From positions 1-41,450 of the forward strand of contig NZ_PVWK01000109.1 in assembly GCF_003003795.1 (NCBI RefSeq): a stretch of DNA of 41,450 nucleotides, read 5' to 3'. Below are positions 16,410-25,398 of this stretch, one piece after another. Made by a program: the position numbers and the translations under genes. This DNA is from Stenomitos frigidus ULC18. GTDB lineage: Bacteria > Cyanobacteriota > Cyanobacteriia > Leptolyngbyales > Leptolyngbyaceae. Within the stretch, counting starts at the first letter, position 1. Every line of letters starts with the position of its first letter. Under the pieces are notes generated by a model. It was not told where the DNA came from, ran no database searches, and saw only the letters and a list, made by a program, of their open reading frames with translations.

Positions 16410-16757
16410 ATGGAATGGATTGGGCCAGTCGATACTGGTATCTCAGCAATGAGGCGCGGCGATTTAGGCATAAATTTGCAAGAAGTTGCCAACAGTGCGT
16501 CTAAGTTTGGGTTGCGGGGTGTGGTGCATGCATTGCGCGAAGAATTGCGTTCGCAACAAATCGGTGTGACGGTGATTAATCCTGATAATGTCGGCACACC
16601 TGAAGTTTTGGCTGATCTCGCAGCAGATAATCTATTGAGTGCTGAGGCAATTCCTCTAACGGATCTTTTGAGCATTCTTGATTGCATTCTCTCCTTGTCG
16701 CGAGCCACCTGCCTTAAAGAGATCGGTGTGCCTGCAATGTTAGGGAAGGGAGACTAA
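16410..16757 (+). pseudogene. C-terminal fragment of a short-chain dehydrogenase/reductase
   Basis: The 115 codons read as the second half of an SDR protein: SASKFGLRGVVHALREELRSQQIGVTVINPDNVGTPE is the region around and after the active-site YxxxK and the following strand. The N-terminal NAD(P)-binding Rossmann half with TGxxxGxG is absent, a stop lies just upstream in frame (16401-16403), and the catalytic tyrosine is replaced (NSASK for YSASK). It is therefore almost certainly a decayed, non-functional remnant. It is convergent with the large kinase gene. Confidence 0.7.
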
Positions 16758-16853
16758 TGCATCTTAGTTTGCTGTCCTTGATGGTTAGCGGCTGCGACGA
16801 TTGAATTAGTTGCGAGCCAGAGCCACCTCTGCCTTTTGCCGTTAGCGCTTCAA

Positions 16854-19658
16854 TCAGTGAGTAGGGGCGATCGCCCCACCCTCTTTTCCATCAACTGGTA
16901 ACGTAAAGTAAAACGTGCTGCCCTCTCCTAACGTACTTTCGACCCAGATACGGCCTCCGTGCTGTTGCACAATATTGCGACAGATTGCCAGACCTAAACC
17001 AGTGCCATCCTGATTGCGAGAATCGGAGGCATCGACTTGCTGGAAGCGTTCAAAGATGGTTTCCAATTTGTCTGCCGGAATGCCACGCCCTTGATCGTTG
17101 ACCTGGAGTAAAACGTGATCATTTTGTTGGGTTGCTGATAGGCAAACCGTAGCACCTTGAGCTGAAAACTTAATGGCGTTGCTCAACAGGTTGGTTAAGG
17201 TTTGGATGATGCGATCGCCATCCGCCCATACATGAATCGATAAGGGTGAAAACGATAATGTTACCCCAAACTTTTCTGCCATTGCTTGCATGACATCCGT
17301 AGCATTGGTCATCAAAGCGGCAATATTGCAGCGGTGTTTGTCCATCGTGACTTTGCCCGATTCAATCCGTTCCACATCAAGAACGTCATTCAGCAAGCGG
17401 ATCAAACGTTCGGTGCCATCAACTGCAATGTCGAGTAGGCGTTTTCCAGTTTCAGGTTCGGCATCCAGCAAGCCACTTGCCAGCATGCCCAGCGATCCAT
17501 GAATAGAGGTCAAAGGGGTACGGAGTTCGTGGCTGACCACTGAAATAAATTCATCTTTCATGCGTTCAATCACTTTGCGATCGCTTGTATCACGCAGAAT
17601 CACTGTAAACACCGCTTCGCCCTTAAGCTGCAACTTAGAGATGGAGGCTTCCGCTGGAAACTCTTCCCCATTCTGGCGACGACCCACAATCTCGCGGCGT
17701 TCACCCATTTTGCGTGCTTCACCGGGCGATGTGGCAAAAGCAGCCACGTGCTGCTGGTGGGGTACTGCAAAGCGAAGCGGCAAGAGCAGATCCAACGGCT
17801 GACCGATCGCCGCTTGAGCCGTATAGCCAAAAATCCGTTCCGCTCCGTGATTAAACAACGTAATCCGTTGGTTAGCATCCACCGAAATCACTGCATCATC
17901 GGCAATTTCTAGAATGCCAGCAAACCGAGCCTGCGACACCCGCAGTTCTTCCTCAATTTGTTTGCGTTCACTTAATTCAGCCCGGAGTTGCTCATTCACG
18001 CTGACCAACTCAGCCGTTCGTTCGGCAACACGCAGTTCCAATTCATCTTTCGCTTTCTGGAGAGTCGCCTCGGTGTGCTGGCGCTCTGACTGCTCAGACT
18101 GGCGCAACGTGCCCAGGTTTTTGAGCAGTTTCACTCGTTCCAGACGATTGAGAATGCGAGTCACTAGTTCAGGGCCAACAATAGGCTTACTGACAAAATC
18201 ATCGGCACCAGCGGCAAACACCTGATTCACAAGCTCGGCATTGGTATGAGCCGTGAGAAACAGAATGGGCAAGCCACTCCAACGCGAATCATGCCGCACG
18301 GCCTGACAGAGTTCAATGCCGTTGCTGTAGGGCATTTCAACATCCAGAATCAGTAAGTCAGGGGCACTCGTTTCCAGGATTTCCCAGAACTGGCGCGGGT
18401 CTTCCAGCGTTGTTAGCGCCAGTCCCCAGGGTGCCAGAATTTTCTGTAAAAGAGCGAGGATCTTGGGGTCATCATCGACTACCATCACGCTAACTTGGGC
18501 TGTCTGCGCTGGCGGACGATCGCACTCACTCGCCGCCAACAACATTGATGAAGCTTGAGTTGATGGAGCTTGAGTTAATGGGGTTGGATCAGCAGGCGAT
18601 CGCTCAACGGTTTGTCGCAATGCCATAACTAATTGCCGCAACGCCTTAACCTGGCTCTGCTTTAAAGCGTGCTTTGACTTCAACAATTGCTCAATTTGTC
18701 GTGCTAAATCAGAGCCTCCTGGTAAGCCAAAAGTGCCCAACGCCCCTGCTAACGTATGGGCTTCCTGAATGGCCTGTTGCTTGAGTGCTGGCTCCAGCGA
18801 TCTCGCCTCCAGAGATGTTATGGCCGCTTCTAAGACGGCAACCTGCTGGTGAATCCGTGCTTGAAATTTTTCCCATACGCCAGCGATCGCAGCGAGTGTT
18901 TGTTGCCCCACTTGTTTGCCACTGCTGGCGAAGGTAGCATCAGGTGGATCACCGGCACCGTCGATCGTTCGCTTTTCGCCTTGCGGCTTCCCTGCATGCA
19001 GCCGATAGCCAATGCCATAGACCGTCTCGACCAAATGGCCTTCTGCAACTGCTTTTAGCTTCTGTCGCAACCCTTTAATATGAGTGCGAACGGCTTCTTC
19101 ACTAGGAATCTCTTCAAAAGTCCAGAGTTGCTCCAGGATCATGCCGCAGCTAAAAACTCGATGGGGATTGCGCAGAAATAATTCCAATAACGCATACTCT
19201 TTAGGCGTCAGCAGCAGCAGTTGATCAGCGTAGCTCACCTCACACACGCTTGGATCAAGCCGGAGCTTGCCCCACTCCAGCACAGGAGAGGTTGCCACGC
19301 CGCCTCGTCGCAGCAACGCCCGCACGCGAGCCGTTAGCTCCTCCGGTTCAAATGGCTTGACAACATAATCATCAGCTCCTGCATCGAGCCCAACTGCTTT
19401 GTCATGGCTGCTGTTGTGCGCTGTCAAGAGCAGAATCGGCATCTGATAACCGTGCGATCGCAGCCGCTGGCACAGGCTAATACCATCTAACCGAGGCAGC
19501 GTTACATCCAGCAAGATCAAATCGTAGACAAAGGCTTCCGCCAACGCCCATCCTGCCTGCCCATCAGAGGCAACCTCAACGGCATAGTTTTGATGCGTTA
19601 ACGTTGCAACGAGTGCTTCAGCCGTCAGTGCGTCATCTTCTACAACCAGGATTTTCAT
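16854..19658 (-). CDS. Hybrid kinase fused to an OmpR-type response regulator
   Basis: A 934-residue signalling protein. In order: receiver (1-118, Asp51, Lys101); OmpR/PhoB winged helix (about 127-222, DPSVCEVSYADQLLLLTPKEYALLELF and VYGIGYRL); an Hpt-like domain (about 255-350, His301 in AHTLAGALGTFGL); a second receiver (about 388-508, Asp439); a coiled coil (515-575); a PAS domain (about 575-695); HisKA with His710 (SVVSHELRTPL); and HATPase (about 810-920, NLLSNAIKFS, GTGLGLAI). No membrane segment is visible, so it is cytoplasmic. Kinase, phosphorelay parts and DNA-binding output sit on one chain, allowing internal relay from His710 to Asp439 to His301 to Asp51. ATG 19658 gives a standard receiver start. 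Targets are unknown. Confidence 0.92.
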   Translation of the reverse strand: MKILVVEDDALTAEALVATLTHQNYAVEVASDGQAGWALAEAFVYDLILLDVTLPRLDGISLCQRLRSHGYQMPILLLTAHNSSHDKAVGLDAGADDYVVKPFEPEELTARVRALLRRGGVATSPVLEWGKLRLDPSVCEVSYADQLLLLTPKEYALLELFLRNPHRVFSCGMILEQLWTFEEIPSEEAVRTHIKGLRQKLKAVAEGHLVETVYGIGYRLHAGKPQGEKRTIDGAGDPPDATFASSGKQVGQQTLAAIAGVWEKFQARIHQQVAVLEAAITSLEARSLEPALKQQAIQEAHTLAGALGTFGLPGGSDLARQIEQLLKSKHALKQSQVKALRQLVMALRQTVERSPADPTPLTQAPSTQASSMLLAASECDRPPAQTAQVSVMVVDDDPKILALLQKILAPWGLALTTLEDPRQFWEILETSAPDLLILDVEMPYSNGIELCQAVRHDSRWSGLPILFLTAHTNAELVNQVFAAGADDFVSKPIVGPELVTRILNRLERVKLLKNLGTLRQSEQSERQHTEATLQKAKDELELRVAERTAELVSVNEQLRAELSERKQIEEELRVSQARFAGILEIADDAVISVDANQRITLFNHGAERIFGYTAQAAIGQPLDLLLPLRFAVPHQQHVAAFATSPGEARKMGERREIVGRRQNGEEFPAEASISKLQLKGEAVFTVILRDTSDRKVIERMKDEFISVVSHELRTPLTSIHGSLGMLASGLLDAEPETGKRLLDIAVDGTERLIRLLNDVLDVERIESGKVTMDKHRCNIAALMTNATDVMQAMAEKFGVTLSFSPLSIHVWADGDRIIQTLTNLLSNAIKFSAQGATVCLSATQQNDHVLLQVNDQGRGIPADKLETIFERFQQVDASDSRNQDGTGLGLAICRNIVQQHGGRIWVESTLGEGSTFYFTLPVDGKEGGAIAPTH

Positions 19659-19721
19659 ATCACCGTGTTGAATAGCAGTCGATCGCAGCCTTACAGACTA
19701 TGGTACTGTCCCACACCCTCC

Positions 19722-19744
19722 TTCCCCACAAGTTCCTCAAATTG
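19722..19744 (+). promoter_or_regulatory. CACAAGTT-type repeat motif, copy 3
   Basis: The site reads TTCCCCACAAGTTCCTCAA, 64 bases upstream of the kinase gene, which runs on the other strand, so the motif is inverted relative to that gene. Copies 1 and 2 are at 9815 and 10346. Confidence 0.35.
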
Positions 19745-20220
19745 TGCCTCTAATGTGAGCTGAAGAATCATACTACTCGCTAACAGTAATAGCTGCATTA
19801 ACAACGAACGACTTGACGCTGCACTTGCGATAGAACGCTTATCTGACAGTCAAAGCGAATCTGTGCTGATCCCGGTTAATGACTTTGCCAGTGGTGCTGT
19901 CTCCTGCCGCCATGCCTTGAGTAAGTGAAGGGACAGCAAGATTTCTGCCAAGACGCGCTGAAAGGCGTAATACCAACCGGCTCGACCATCCAAAATACCG
20001 CGATGGAGGATCAATCATCCTTTATCCACAAGGGAATAGCGTTCTCCGGAACCTTTGAAAAGATCCATAAGCAAGCCTCAGCTCGACATGGAGCATGCCT
20101 GTTAGGGGATGCCTTCTAAGACCAAAGCATCGTCTCTAAGCACAGTAACGTTTCGAGAAGATGTTAAAGCTGGAGTCGTTAAATGCGACCAACTCAGCGA
20201 ACGATCTCTACAGATCCATC

Positions 20221-20312
20221 GTTAGATCCATCATGTATAGGGGCATGTCAATGCCATATCCCGACACAGATATAGTGTTAGATCCATCATTCTGTAGAGG
20301 CATGACATTAAC
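20221..20312. repeat. Direct repeats beginning GTTAGATCCATCAT
   Basis: Two copies of about 35 bases begin at 20221 and 20277 (GTTAGATCCATCAT, then a GTATAGGGGCATG or CTGTAGAGGCATG block), a 56-base period. A third partial copy (AGATCCATC) lies at 20212. No coding content. Confidence 0.7.
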
Positions 20313-20351
20313 AGGCTCTCTTTAGGAAGCTGCCCAAGTAATTAACAGAAT

Positions 20352-20450
20352 CATAGGTTGGGTTGAACAGCATGAAAACCCTAGCGCAGCCATGCCAAAT
20401 GCTTGACACCAGCATTCTGTTGGGTTTCGTTAGACTCAACCCAACCTATG
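20352..20450. repeat. Inverted repeat with CATAGGTTGGGTTGA ends
   Basis: CATAGGTTGGGTTGA at 20352-20366 and its exact complement at 20436-20450 enclose 69 bases. The TTGGGTTTCGTTAGACTCAACCCAACC core at the right end is of a type often scattered between genes in filamentous cyanobacteria. No transposase is present, so it is a non-autonomous or fossil element. Confidence 0.75.
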
Positions 20451-20476
20451 GCTCTCTACAGTTGCCATTGCTCTCA

Positions 20477-21316
20477 TTAATCGTCCGCTGTAAAGTAGCG
20501 ATCGAGGAAATTGAGTGCATGATTCCGCAACTCAAAATATTCAGGTGATTCTCGCAGCTGTTGGCGATCGCGAGGATGGGAAAAGGGCACTTCGAGAATT
20601 TCGCCGATTTTGGCAGAGGGGCCGTTCGTCATCATGACGATGCGATCGGACATATAAAGGGCTTCATCCACGTCATGAGTTACCATCAACACAGCCTGAC
20701 GCTGGCTCTCCCAGATATTCAGTACCTGTCGTTGCAACTTACCGCGAGTCAGGGCATCCAGTGCCCCAAAGGGTTCATCCATTAGCAGCATTTTGGGGCG
20801 GATGGCCAGCGCACGGGCAATGCCAACTCGCTGTTTCATACCGCCCGAAATTTCATCGGGATATTTATGCGCAGCGGCTGTCAAGTTCACCATTGCCAGA
20901 TGTTCATTCACGATTTGCGCTTTTTCGCTGCTGGAAAGCCCTTTCAGCACTTCATCTACCGCCAGGCGCACATTGTCTCGCACTGTCAGCCATGGTAACA
21001 GCGAATATTGTTGAAAGACCATCATGCGATCGCATCCCGGCTTGCGAACTTCTTTCCCTTCCAGCGTTACGAGCCCAGACGTCGATCGCTCTAACCCTGC
21101 CACGATTTTTAACAAGGTCGATTTACCACAGCCAGAATGCCCAATCAAGCAAACAAATTCATCTTCTCGCACGGTGAGATTAATGTTATCCAGCACGACA
21201 AATTCACCCTTGTCTGAAGTTGGATAGGCCTTAGTCAAATTTTCGATGACCAAAAAATCAACATTGACAGGCTTGTTTGGGTTTGTATCTGATGAGAAGA
21301 GCGTTGATTTAGTCAT
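20477..21316 (-). CDS. ABC importer ATP-binding protein, NrtD/SsuB type
   Basis: A 279-residue ATPase of the nitrate/sulfonate/bicarbonate importer family: Walker A GHSGCGKST, signature ISGGMKQRV, Walker B MLLMDEP, switch His in MVTHDVDEA. FQQYSLLPWLTVRDNVRLAVDEVL and MTNGPSAKIGEILEVPF are typical of NrtD/CmpD. AAGGAG lies 6 bases before ATG 21316. It is the third gene of a riboswitch-led set (permease, binding protein, ATPase) and would power that importer. It is separate from the CmpC/CmpD pair further right and resembles both. Confidence 0.9.
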   Translation of the reverse strand: MTKSTLFSSDTNPNKPVNVDFLVIENLTKAYPTSDKGEFVVLDNINLTVREDEFVCLIGHSGCGKSTLLKIVAGLERSTSGLVTLEGKEVRKPGCDRMMVFQQYSLLPWLTVRDNVRLAVDEVLKGLSSSEKAQIVNEHLAMVNLTAAAHKYPDEISGGMKQRVGIARALAIRPKMLLMDEPFGALDALTRGKLQRQVLNIWESQRQAVLMVTHDVDEALYMSDRIVMMTNGPSAKIGEILEVPFSHPRDRQQLRESPEYFELRNHALNFLDRYFTADD

Positions 21317-21360
21317 GATGGCTCCTTGGATGGAAGGGGAATGGGGGATGAGGGGGGAGA

Positions 21361-21485
21361 GTTTTGAGTTTTGAGTTTCAGGAGAGGGAAGAGGGGAGAG
21401 GGGAGAGGTGTAGGAGTTTTGAGTTCTTTAGCTTTCAGCCTTTAGCTTTCAGCCTTTAGCCTTCAGCCTTCAGCCCCCACTTTCA
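21361..21485. repeat. Short tandem repeats between ATPase and binding-protein genes
   Basis: GTTTTGAGTTTTGAGTTT (21361-21378) is a TTTTGAG heptamer tract. From about 21430 units of the form CTTTAGC/CTTTCAGC repeat head to tail. A similar CTTTAGC/CTTCAGC tract fills 22974-23010 in the next gap. These slippage-prone tracts separate genes of the operon without ending it. Confidence 0.75.
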
Positions 21486-21493
21486 GCCCTCCC

Positions 21494-22909
21494 CTAGCTC
21501 AGATAAATTCTCGTGGGACGATCGGCGCGAATTTCAAAGCTGTTGAGATAGCCAATGGGATCGCTGGGATCGAAGCCTTTTTTGTCGATAAAAACCTCTG
21601 GGGGTTCGACTTTGAAATCATCCTGAGGGCAAGCAATACCCAGTTCAGCAGCGACTTCGCGATAAATATCCGTTCGCCATGCTTTTTTGGCTAACTCCTC
21701 AGCGTTTTTAGGAAACGTTTTAATTTGACCCCAACGGGCCGCCTGCGTCATCAGCCAGAGGCTGCGCGATCGCCACATGAAGGTGGAATGTTCATTAGGC
21801 AGATGTGGAACGCTGTTAGGAATGTCGAAAAAGAGAGTGGTGTCATCTGCTTTGATAATGCGTTCTTTGCCATCAAAGCCGCCGTAGTTGTACTCACCCA
21901 CGATCGCGGGGCGAGTAAATTTATCAACAGGTCCTTTTTTGGGTTTGGCTCCGGTAAAGGATCGATCCGTAATTAATGTCGCCACTTCTTCTCGGTTTTC
22001 CGGTTTACTGCAATACTGACAGGCTTCAATCATGGCCTTCAGGAGCGATCGATAGGTTTTGGGGTAGTCGGTAATGAAGGATTCCATCACTCCCAGCAGG
22101 CGATCGGGGTGCCCTAACCAGATCTCTTTACCCTGGGCAAACGTGAACCCAACATTGTCGTTCCCGGTAATGGCACGGGTATTCCACGGTTCCGCTACCA
22201 TGTATCCCTGCATGGCACCGATGCGCACATTGGTCACCATTTGAGGTGGTGGAATGATGATGATGCGAAACTCCTTGTCTGGCTCTACGCCTGCTGCTGC
22301 CGCCAGATAGCGAATGAAGTATTCGTAAATAGCCGAACTCAGCACGACTGCCCAGACTCTTTTTTGGGGGGGTTGGCTTTCAAAGAAGTTACGGAACTGC
22401 CGGCCAAATTCCTCCAGGTTGCCGTTGTACTCGTGCCAGGGACGCAAGCCAAAATCCCACATGGCTTTATTCATGGTCATGGCGTTACCGTGACGATGAA
22501 TGGTCATCCCCGCACACAGAGGCGCATGGCGTGCGCCTTCGGCTCCAATTCTGGCGTTGGTCACTGCGCCTGATACTACCGGGGACGCATCCAAACGACC
22601 GAAAATGAGTCCATCGCGAGAGGTTGCCCAGCTTGCTTCACGGTTGAGATGGACGTTTAACCCATATTTGCGGAAAAACCCTTTCTTCCAGGCGATCGCA
22701 AAGGGTGCACAATCGTTCACGGGTACATAGCCAACCGTAATGTCCGGCTTTTCCAGCTCGCCAGGATTAACCACTTGTTTGATCGCTCTGGCTTCTTCCG
22801 TGAGACCCTTAGCAGAGCGATCGGCGTTAATTGCACAGGATGACAATGCGGCTCCCGCTGCCGTGACACCCATGCCCAGCACGAACTTTCGTCGCGTCCA
22901 GTGATTCAT
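21494..22909 (-). CDS. Tat-exported ABC substrate-binding protein, NrtA/CmpA family
   Basis: A 471-residue periplasmic binding protein. The N-terminus has a twin-arginine motif (RRKFVLGMG), a hydrophobic stretch and a lipobox-like LSSC, so it is probably a Tat-exported lipoprotein. The body follows the NrtA/CmpA fold: VGYVPVNDCAPFAIAWKKGFF, PPPQMVTNVRIGAMQGYMVAEPWNTRA and the closing DPIGYLNSFEIRAD. It resembles the solute-binding-like domain of NrtC/CmpC more than CmpA: AEPWN replaces the CmpA GDPWP motif. The ligand cannot be named with confidence; nitrate, bicarbonate, a sulfonate or another small anion is possible. ATG 22909 is chosen because an upstream frame reads into tandem repeats. 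Confidence 0.85.
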   Translation of the reverse strand: MNHWTRRKFVLGMGVTAAGAALSSCAINADRSAKGLTEEARAIKQVVNPGELEKPDITVGYVPVNDCAPFAIAWKKGFFRKYGLNVHLNREASWATSRDGLIFGRLDASPVVSGAVTNARIGAEGARHAPLCAGMTIHRHGNAMTMNKAMWDFGLRPWHEYNGNLEEFGRQFRNFFESQPPQKRVWAVVLSSAIYEYFIRYLAAAAGVEPDKEFRIIIIPPPQMVTNVRIGAMQGYMVAEPWNTRAITGNDNVGFTFAQGKEIWLGHPDRLLGVMESFITDYPKTYRSLLKAMIEACQYCSKPENREEVATLITDRSFTGAKPKKGPVDKFTRPAIVGEYNYGGFDGKERIIKADDTTLFFDIPNSVPHLPNEHSTFMWRSRSLWLMTQAARWGQIKTFPKNAEELAKKAWRTDIYREVAAELGIACPQDDFKVEPPEVFIDKKGFDPSDPIGYLNSFEIRADRPTRIYLS

Positions 22910-23011
22910 GGCGTTATTGATGGTGAGGTGTGAGGTGTGAGGTGTAAGGAAACCTAAAGGCTCAAAGCTCACTCTTTAGCTTTTAGCCTTCAGCCTTTAG
23001 CTTTTAGCCTT

Positions 23012-23869
23012 TTAAAGATTGGCTGCTGTCGGCCGTCGATGGGTAATCCAAATTTGCAATTGACCGATGGCCATGTCGAGCAACATGCCAGTGAAGCCAA
23101 TGACAAAGACTGCCAGAAAAACAGAACTCAAGTTTAGGCGGCTCCATTCATCCCACACAAAGAAACCGATCCCCACGCCACCAGTCAGCATTTCTACGGC
23201 AACAATAACGAGCCACGCAATGCCCAGGCTAATTCTCAGTCCGGTAAAAATGTAAGGCAGGCTGGCAGGCAAGATGATCTTAACAACCTGTCTCCACCGC
23301 GGCATTTCTAAGACCCGTGACACATCCAAATAGTCTTGAGGAACGCTAGAGACACCTAAAGCGGTATTGATGATGGTAGGCCATAGGGATGTGATAAAAA
23401 TCACGAAAATGGCAGATGGATCGGCAAGGTTGAAAATGGCCAAGGCAATGGGCAACCAGGCTAGTGGCGATACAGGCTTAAAAATTTGAATCATTGGATT
23501 CAAGGCCAGCATCACCGGGCGAGACATGCCGATCAAAAAACCAACTGGAATCGCGACTGCCGCTCCCAGCAGAAAGCCCAACAGCACTCGACGCAGGCTA
23601 GCTAGTAACAGCCAACCAATGCCCAGATCTCCCGGACCTCTCCGGTAGAAAGGGTGCAAAATCAAGTCCAGGTCATTCACCAAGGCTTCGGCTGGAGTCG
23701 GCATCAAGTCGCGCCGGAACAGCGCTAGCACCCACCACAGCAGAATAATACCAAAGAATCCTAGCGCTGGGAGAATCACCGTATCGCGAAGGAGCACAGG
23801 CTTGGTTCGTTGCCAGCTAGCCTGAGCTACAGCAGCAAACACCGCTGCCAAATTTATCTGAAAAATCAT
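23012..23869 (-). CDS. ABC importer permease, NrtB/SsuC type
   Basis: About 285 residues with six hydrophobic segments and the BPD_transp_1 coupling loop: QDYLDVSRVLEMPRWRQVVKIILPASLPYIFTGLRISLGIAW. LPTPAEAL-like and FKPVSPLAWLPIALAIF stretches match NrtB/CmpB. ATG 23869 gives the family length; a GTG at 23929 would add 20 residues and lies closer to the riboswitch. It is the first gene of the importer operon and sits directly behind the c-di-AMP-type leader. Confidence 0.87.
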   Translation of the reverse strand: MIFQINLAAVFAAVAQASWQRTKPVLLRDTVILPALGFFGIILLWWVLALFRRDLMPTPAEALVNDLDLILHPFYRRGPGDLGIGWLLLASLRRVLLGFLLGAAVAIPVGFLIGMSRPVMLALNPMIQIFKPVSPLAWLPIALAIFNLADPSAIFVIFITSLWPTIINTALGVSSVPQDYLDVSRVLEMPRWRQVVKIILPASLPYIFTGLRISLGIAWLVIVAVEMLTGGVGIGFFVWDEWSRLNLSSVFLAVFVIGFTGMLLDMAIGQLQIWITHRRPTAANL

Positions 23870-23964
23870 CTTCAGTGCCTCAGAGTCTAAAGCAGGTACA
23901 AAAAACTGAGCAGTACTAGCAAGAGACACCGATGAGCCTGAAGCATTTAAAATGCTGGCTTTTC

Positions 23965-24132
23965 AGTCCTCCCTCAATGCTGACGGGGTTAGCTGACGGG
24001 CTAGGGCTGAGAGATGCCCTCCATGGAAAGGATAAAGTATGAAGGATAAAGGATTATTTTGTGTACCTTTAGCCCTTAACCGTTTCAATGGTTCGCCCCA
24101 AGGTTTGGGTCCTCCGCTCCATTGCATGCCGA
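23965..24132 (-). promoter_or_regulatory. Probable c-di-AMP riboswitch (ydaO/yuaA leader)
   Basis: On the minus strand the leader of the importer operon carries, in order, the conserved blocks of the ydaO/yuaA class. GAGCGGAGGACCCA followed by TTGGGGCGAA is near 24079-24118, AAGGGC near 24070, and CCCGTCAGCTAACCCCGTCAGC plus a purine-rich GAGGGAGGA at 23967-24002. CAATG and CATTG flank the core and can pair as a closing stem. In this class c-di-AMP binding usually turns downstream genes off. The leader ends about 40 to 100 bases before the permease start, depending on which start is used. No U-tract terminator is seen, so control may be translational. Boundaries are approximate. Confidence 0.8.
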
Positions 24133-24369
24133 AGCCGCTCTGGCTCTGGCTCAAAATGGATTAAGCTGACTGGCTACAGTTATAGCTATGCAATGTAGCA
24201 TATGATCCTGGGGATCAGGCAATCTTTCTCCGGAAAGACGCTGCGAGGGAGGCAAATAATCACAAGCCATTCGCCCACAGCACTTATACCGATCGCTCGG
24301 GAAGGGTGATCGGTACGTCAAAAGAATATTTTTTCAGCGCTGTTGGACATTGGCTAAACGAGGCACTGA

Positions 24370-25041
24370 CTAAACCTTTGTTTCGGAAAAGGTCTGGTTC
24401 TTTTGAAAGTGAGGCTCATACCAAACGTGCCGATAAATTAATTCTAGCTTGCTGCCCACTTGAGCAAAGTAGTCCACCTGCTGACGTTGTAATCTTGAAA
24501 ACAAACGCAGAAGACTGGCTGCAATAATGGCAACAATCATGCCGCCAGCCGTTGTGATTAACGCTTCAGAGATGCCTACAGCAGCTTTAGATAAATCAAC
24601 ATTACTACCACCACCGCCAATATTCAAATTGTTGAAGGTGATAATGAGACCTGTAACCGTCCCAAGCAAGCCGAGCAAGGGTGCGATCGTCGTACTTGCT
24701 TCCAGTACTGTATTCCCTCGAGACATGTGCATAAATTCTTCGTCAGCAGCGGTTTCCATTGCCAAACGAAACGTTTCAGGACTGGGTTGTTTCAATTGCA
24801 AAGCAGCCAAGAGAAAGCGACTAATTGGAGAACTTTGAGCTTTTTCAGCAATGATGGCGGCCTCCCGCAAATCAACTCTAGCGGCAGCAAGAATATCGTG
24901 AACCAGTTGTTTTTCTTGGCTCAATAAGCGATGCCAAAACCAGGCTCTATCCAAGGCACAAGCGATCGTGCCTATGGATAGAAGCAAAATTGGCACCATA
25001 ATAACGCCACCTTTTTGAACCAGGCTGAACAATGTAACCAT
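24370..25041 (-). CDS. MotA/TolQ/ExbB proton-channel family protein
   Basis: A 223-residue inner-membrane protein with three hydrophobic segments (about residues 15-30, 115-135 and 150-175). The family region MSRGNTVLEASTTIAPLLGLLGTVTGLIITF and LITTAGGMIVAIIAASLL matches ExbB/TolQ. Such proteins use the proton gradient to energise outer-membrane transport through ExbD and TonB or TolR; no ExbD partner is visible on either side. It lies between the riboswitch-led importer and the porin gene, both on the same strand, and may supply energy for outer-membrane uptake. ATG 25041 has a weak ribosome-binding site. Confidence 0.85.
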   Translation of the reverse strand: MVTLFSLVQKGGVIMVPILLLSIGTIACALDRAWFWHRLLSQEKQLVHDILAAARVDLREAAIIAEKAQSSPISRFLLAALQLKQPSPETFRLAMETAADEEFMHMSRGNTVLEASTTIAPLLGLLGTVTGLIITFNNLNIGGGGSNVDLSKAAVGISEALITTAGGMIVAIIAASLLRLFSRLQRQQVDYFAQVGSKLELIYRHVWYEPHFQKNQTFSETKV

Positions 25042-25398
25042 AGTGAATGAACGTTTAATTGAGTGTACAGTTGCTAAGTTACAACATTGCGAGAAGCAAT
25101 GGCTTTGTTTGCTTTCTCTAGATGAGATCCTGGTAAAAAGCGCCTAACAACAGTACTACAAGAATTTCAGGAACACCTGGTGTGATTTCAACAGACCTCT
25201 TTTGCGCTGCCAACTCTCTGCCCTCACCTTAGGGCGTGTTTTAAAACCCTCGATCCTCCCCAACTCTCGCGCTTCGCGCCGCTGGCGCTAGTAAAAAGGA
25301 GGGAGCCAGACTGTTCAAAGTCCCCCTCTTGAAGAGGAGTTTAAGGGGGATCACCAGGAGTCAAGGAAACGACCCGAAGGTTTTAAAGCACTGCCTAA

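Larger units (their letters stand above)
19659..20476. other. Gene-free 0.8-kb region with repeats
   Basis: Lies between the kinase gene start and the end of the ABC importer operon. It holds the third CACAAGTT motif, GTTAGATCCATCAT direct repeats and a CAACCCAACCTA inverted repeat. Short open frames (for example 19925-20119) have no ribosome-binding site or protein-like composition. I see no RNA gene. Confidence 0.6.

Noticed and set aside
19925-20119. 64-codon open frame in the region left of the ABC importer operon
   Set aside because: No ribosome-binding site, random composition, and surrounded by non-coding repeats.
23990-24020. GGGCTGAGAGATGCCC on the plus strand, similar to the P2 arm of a TPP riboswitch
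   Set aside because: The other TPP blocks (TGAACCTGATC and TGCCAGCG) are missing, and the same bases on the minus strand belong to the c-di-AMP-type leader.
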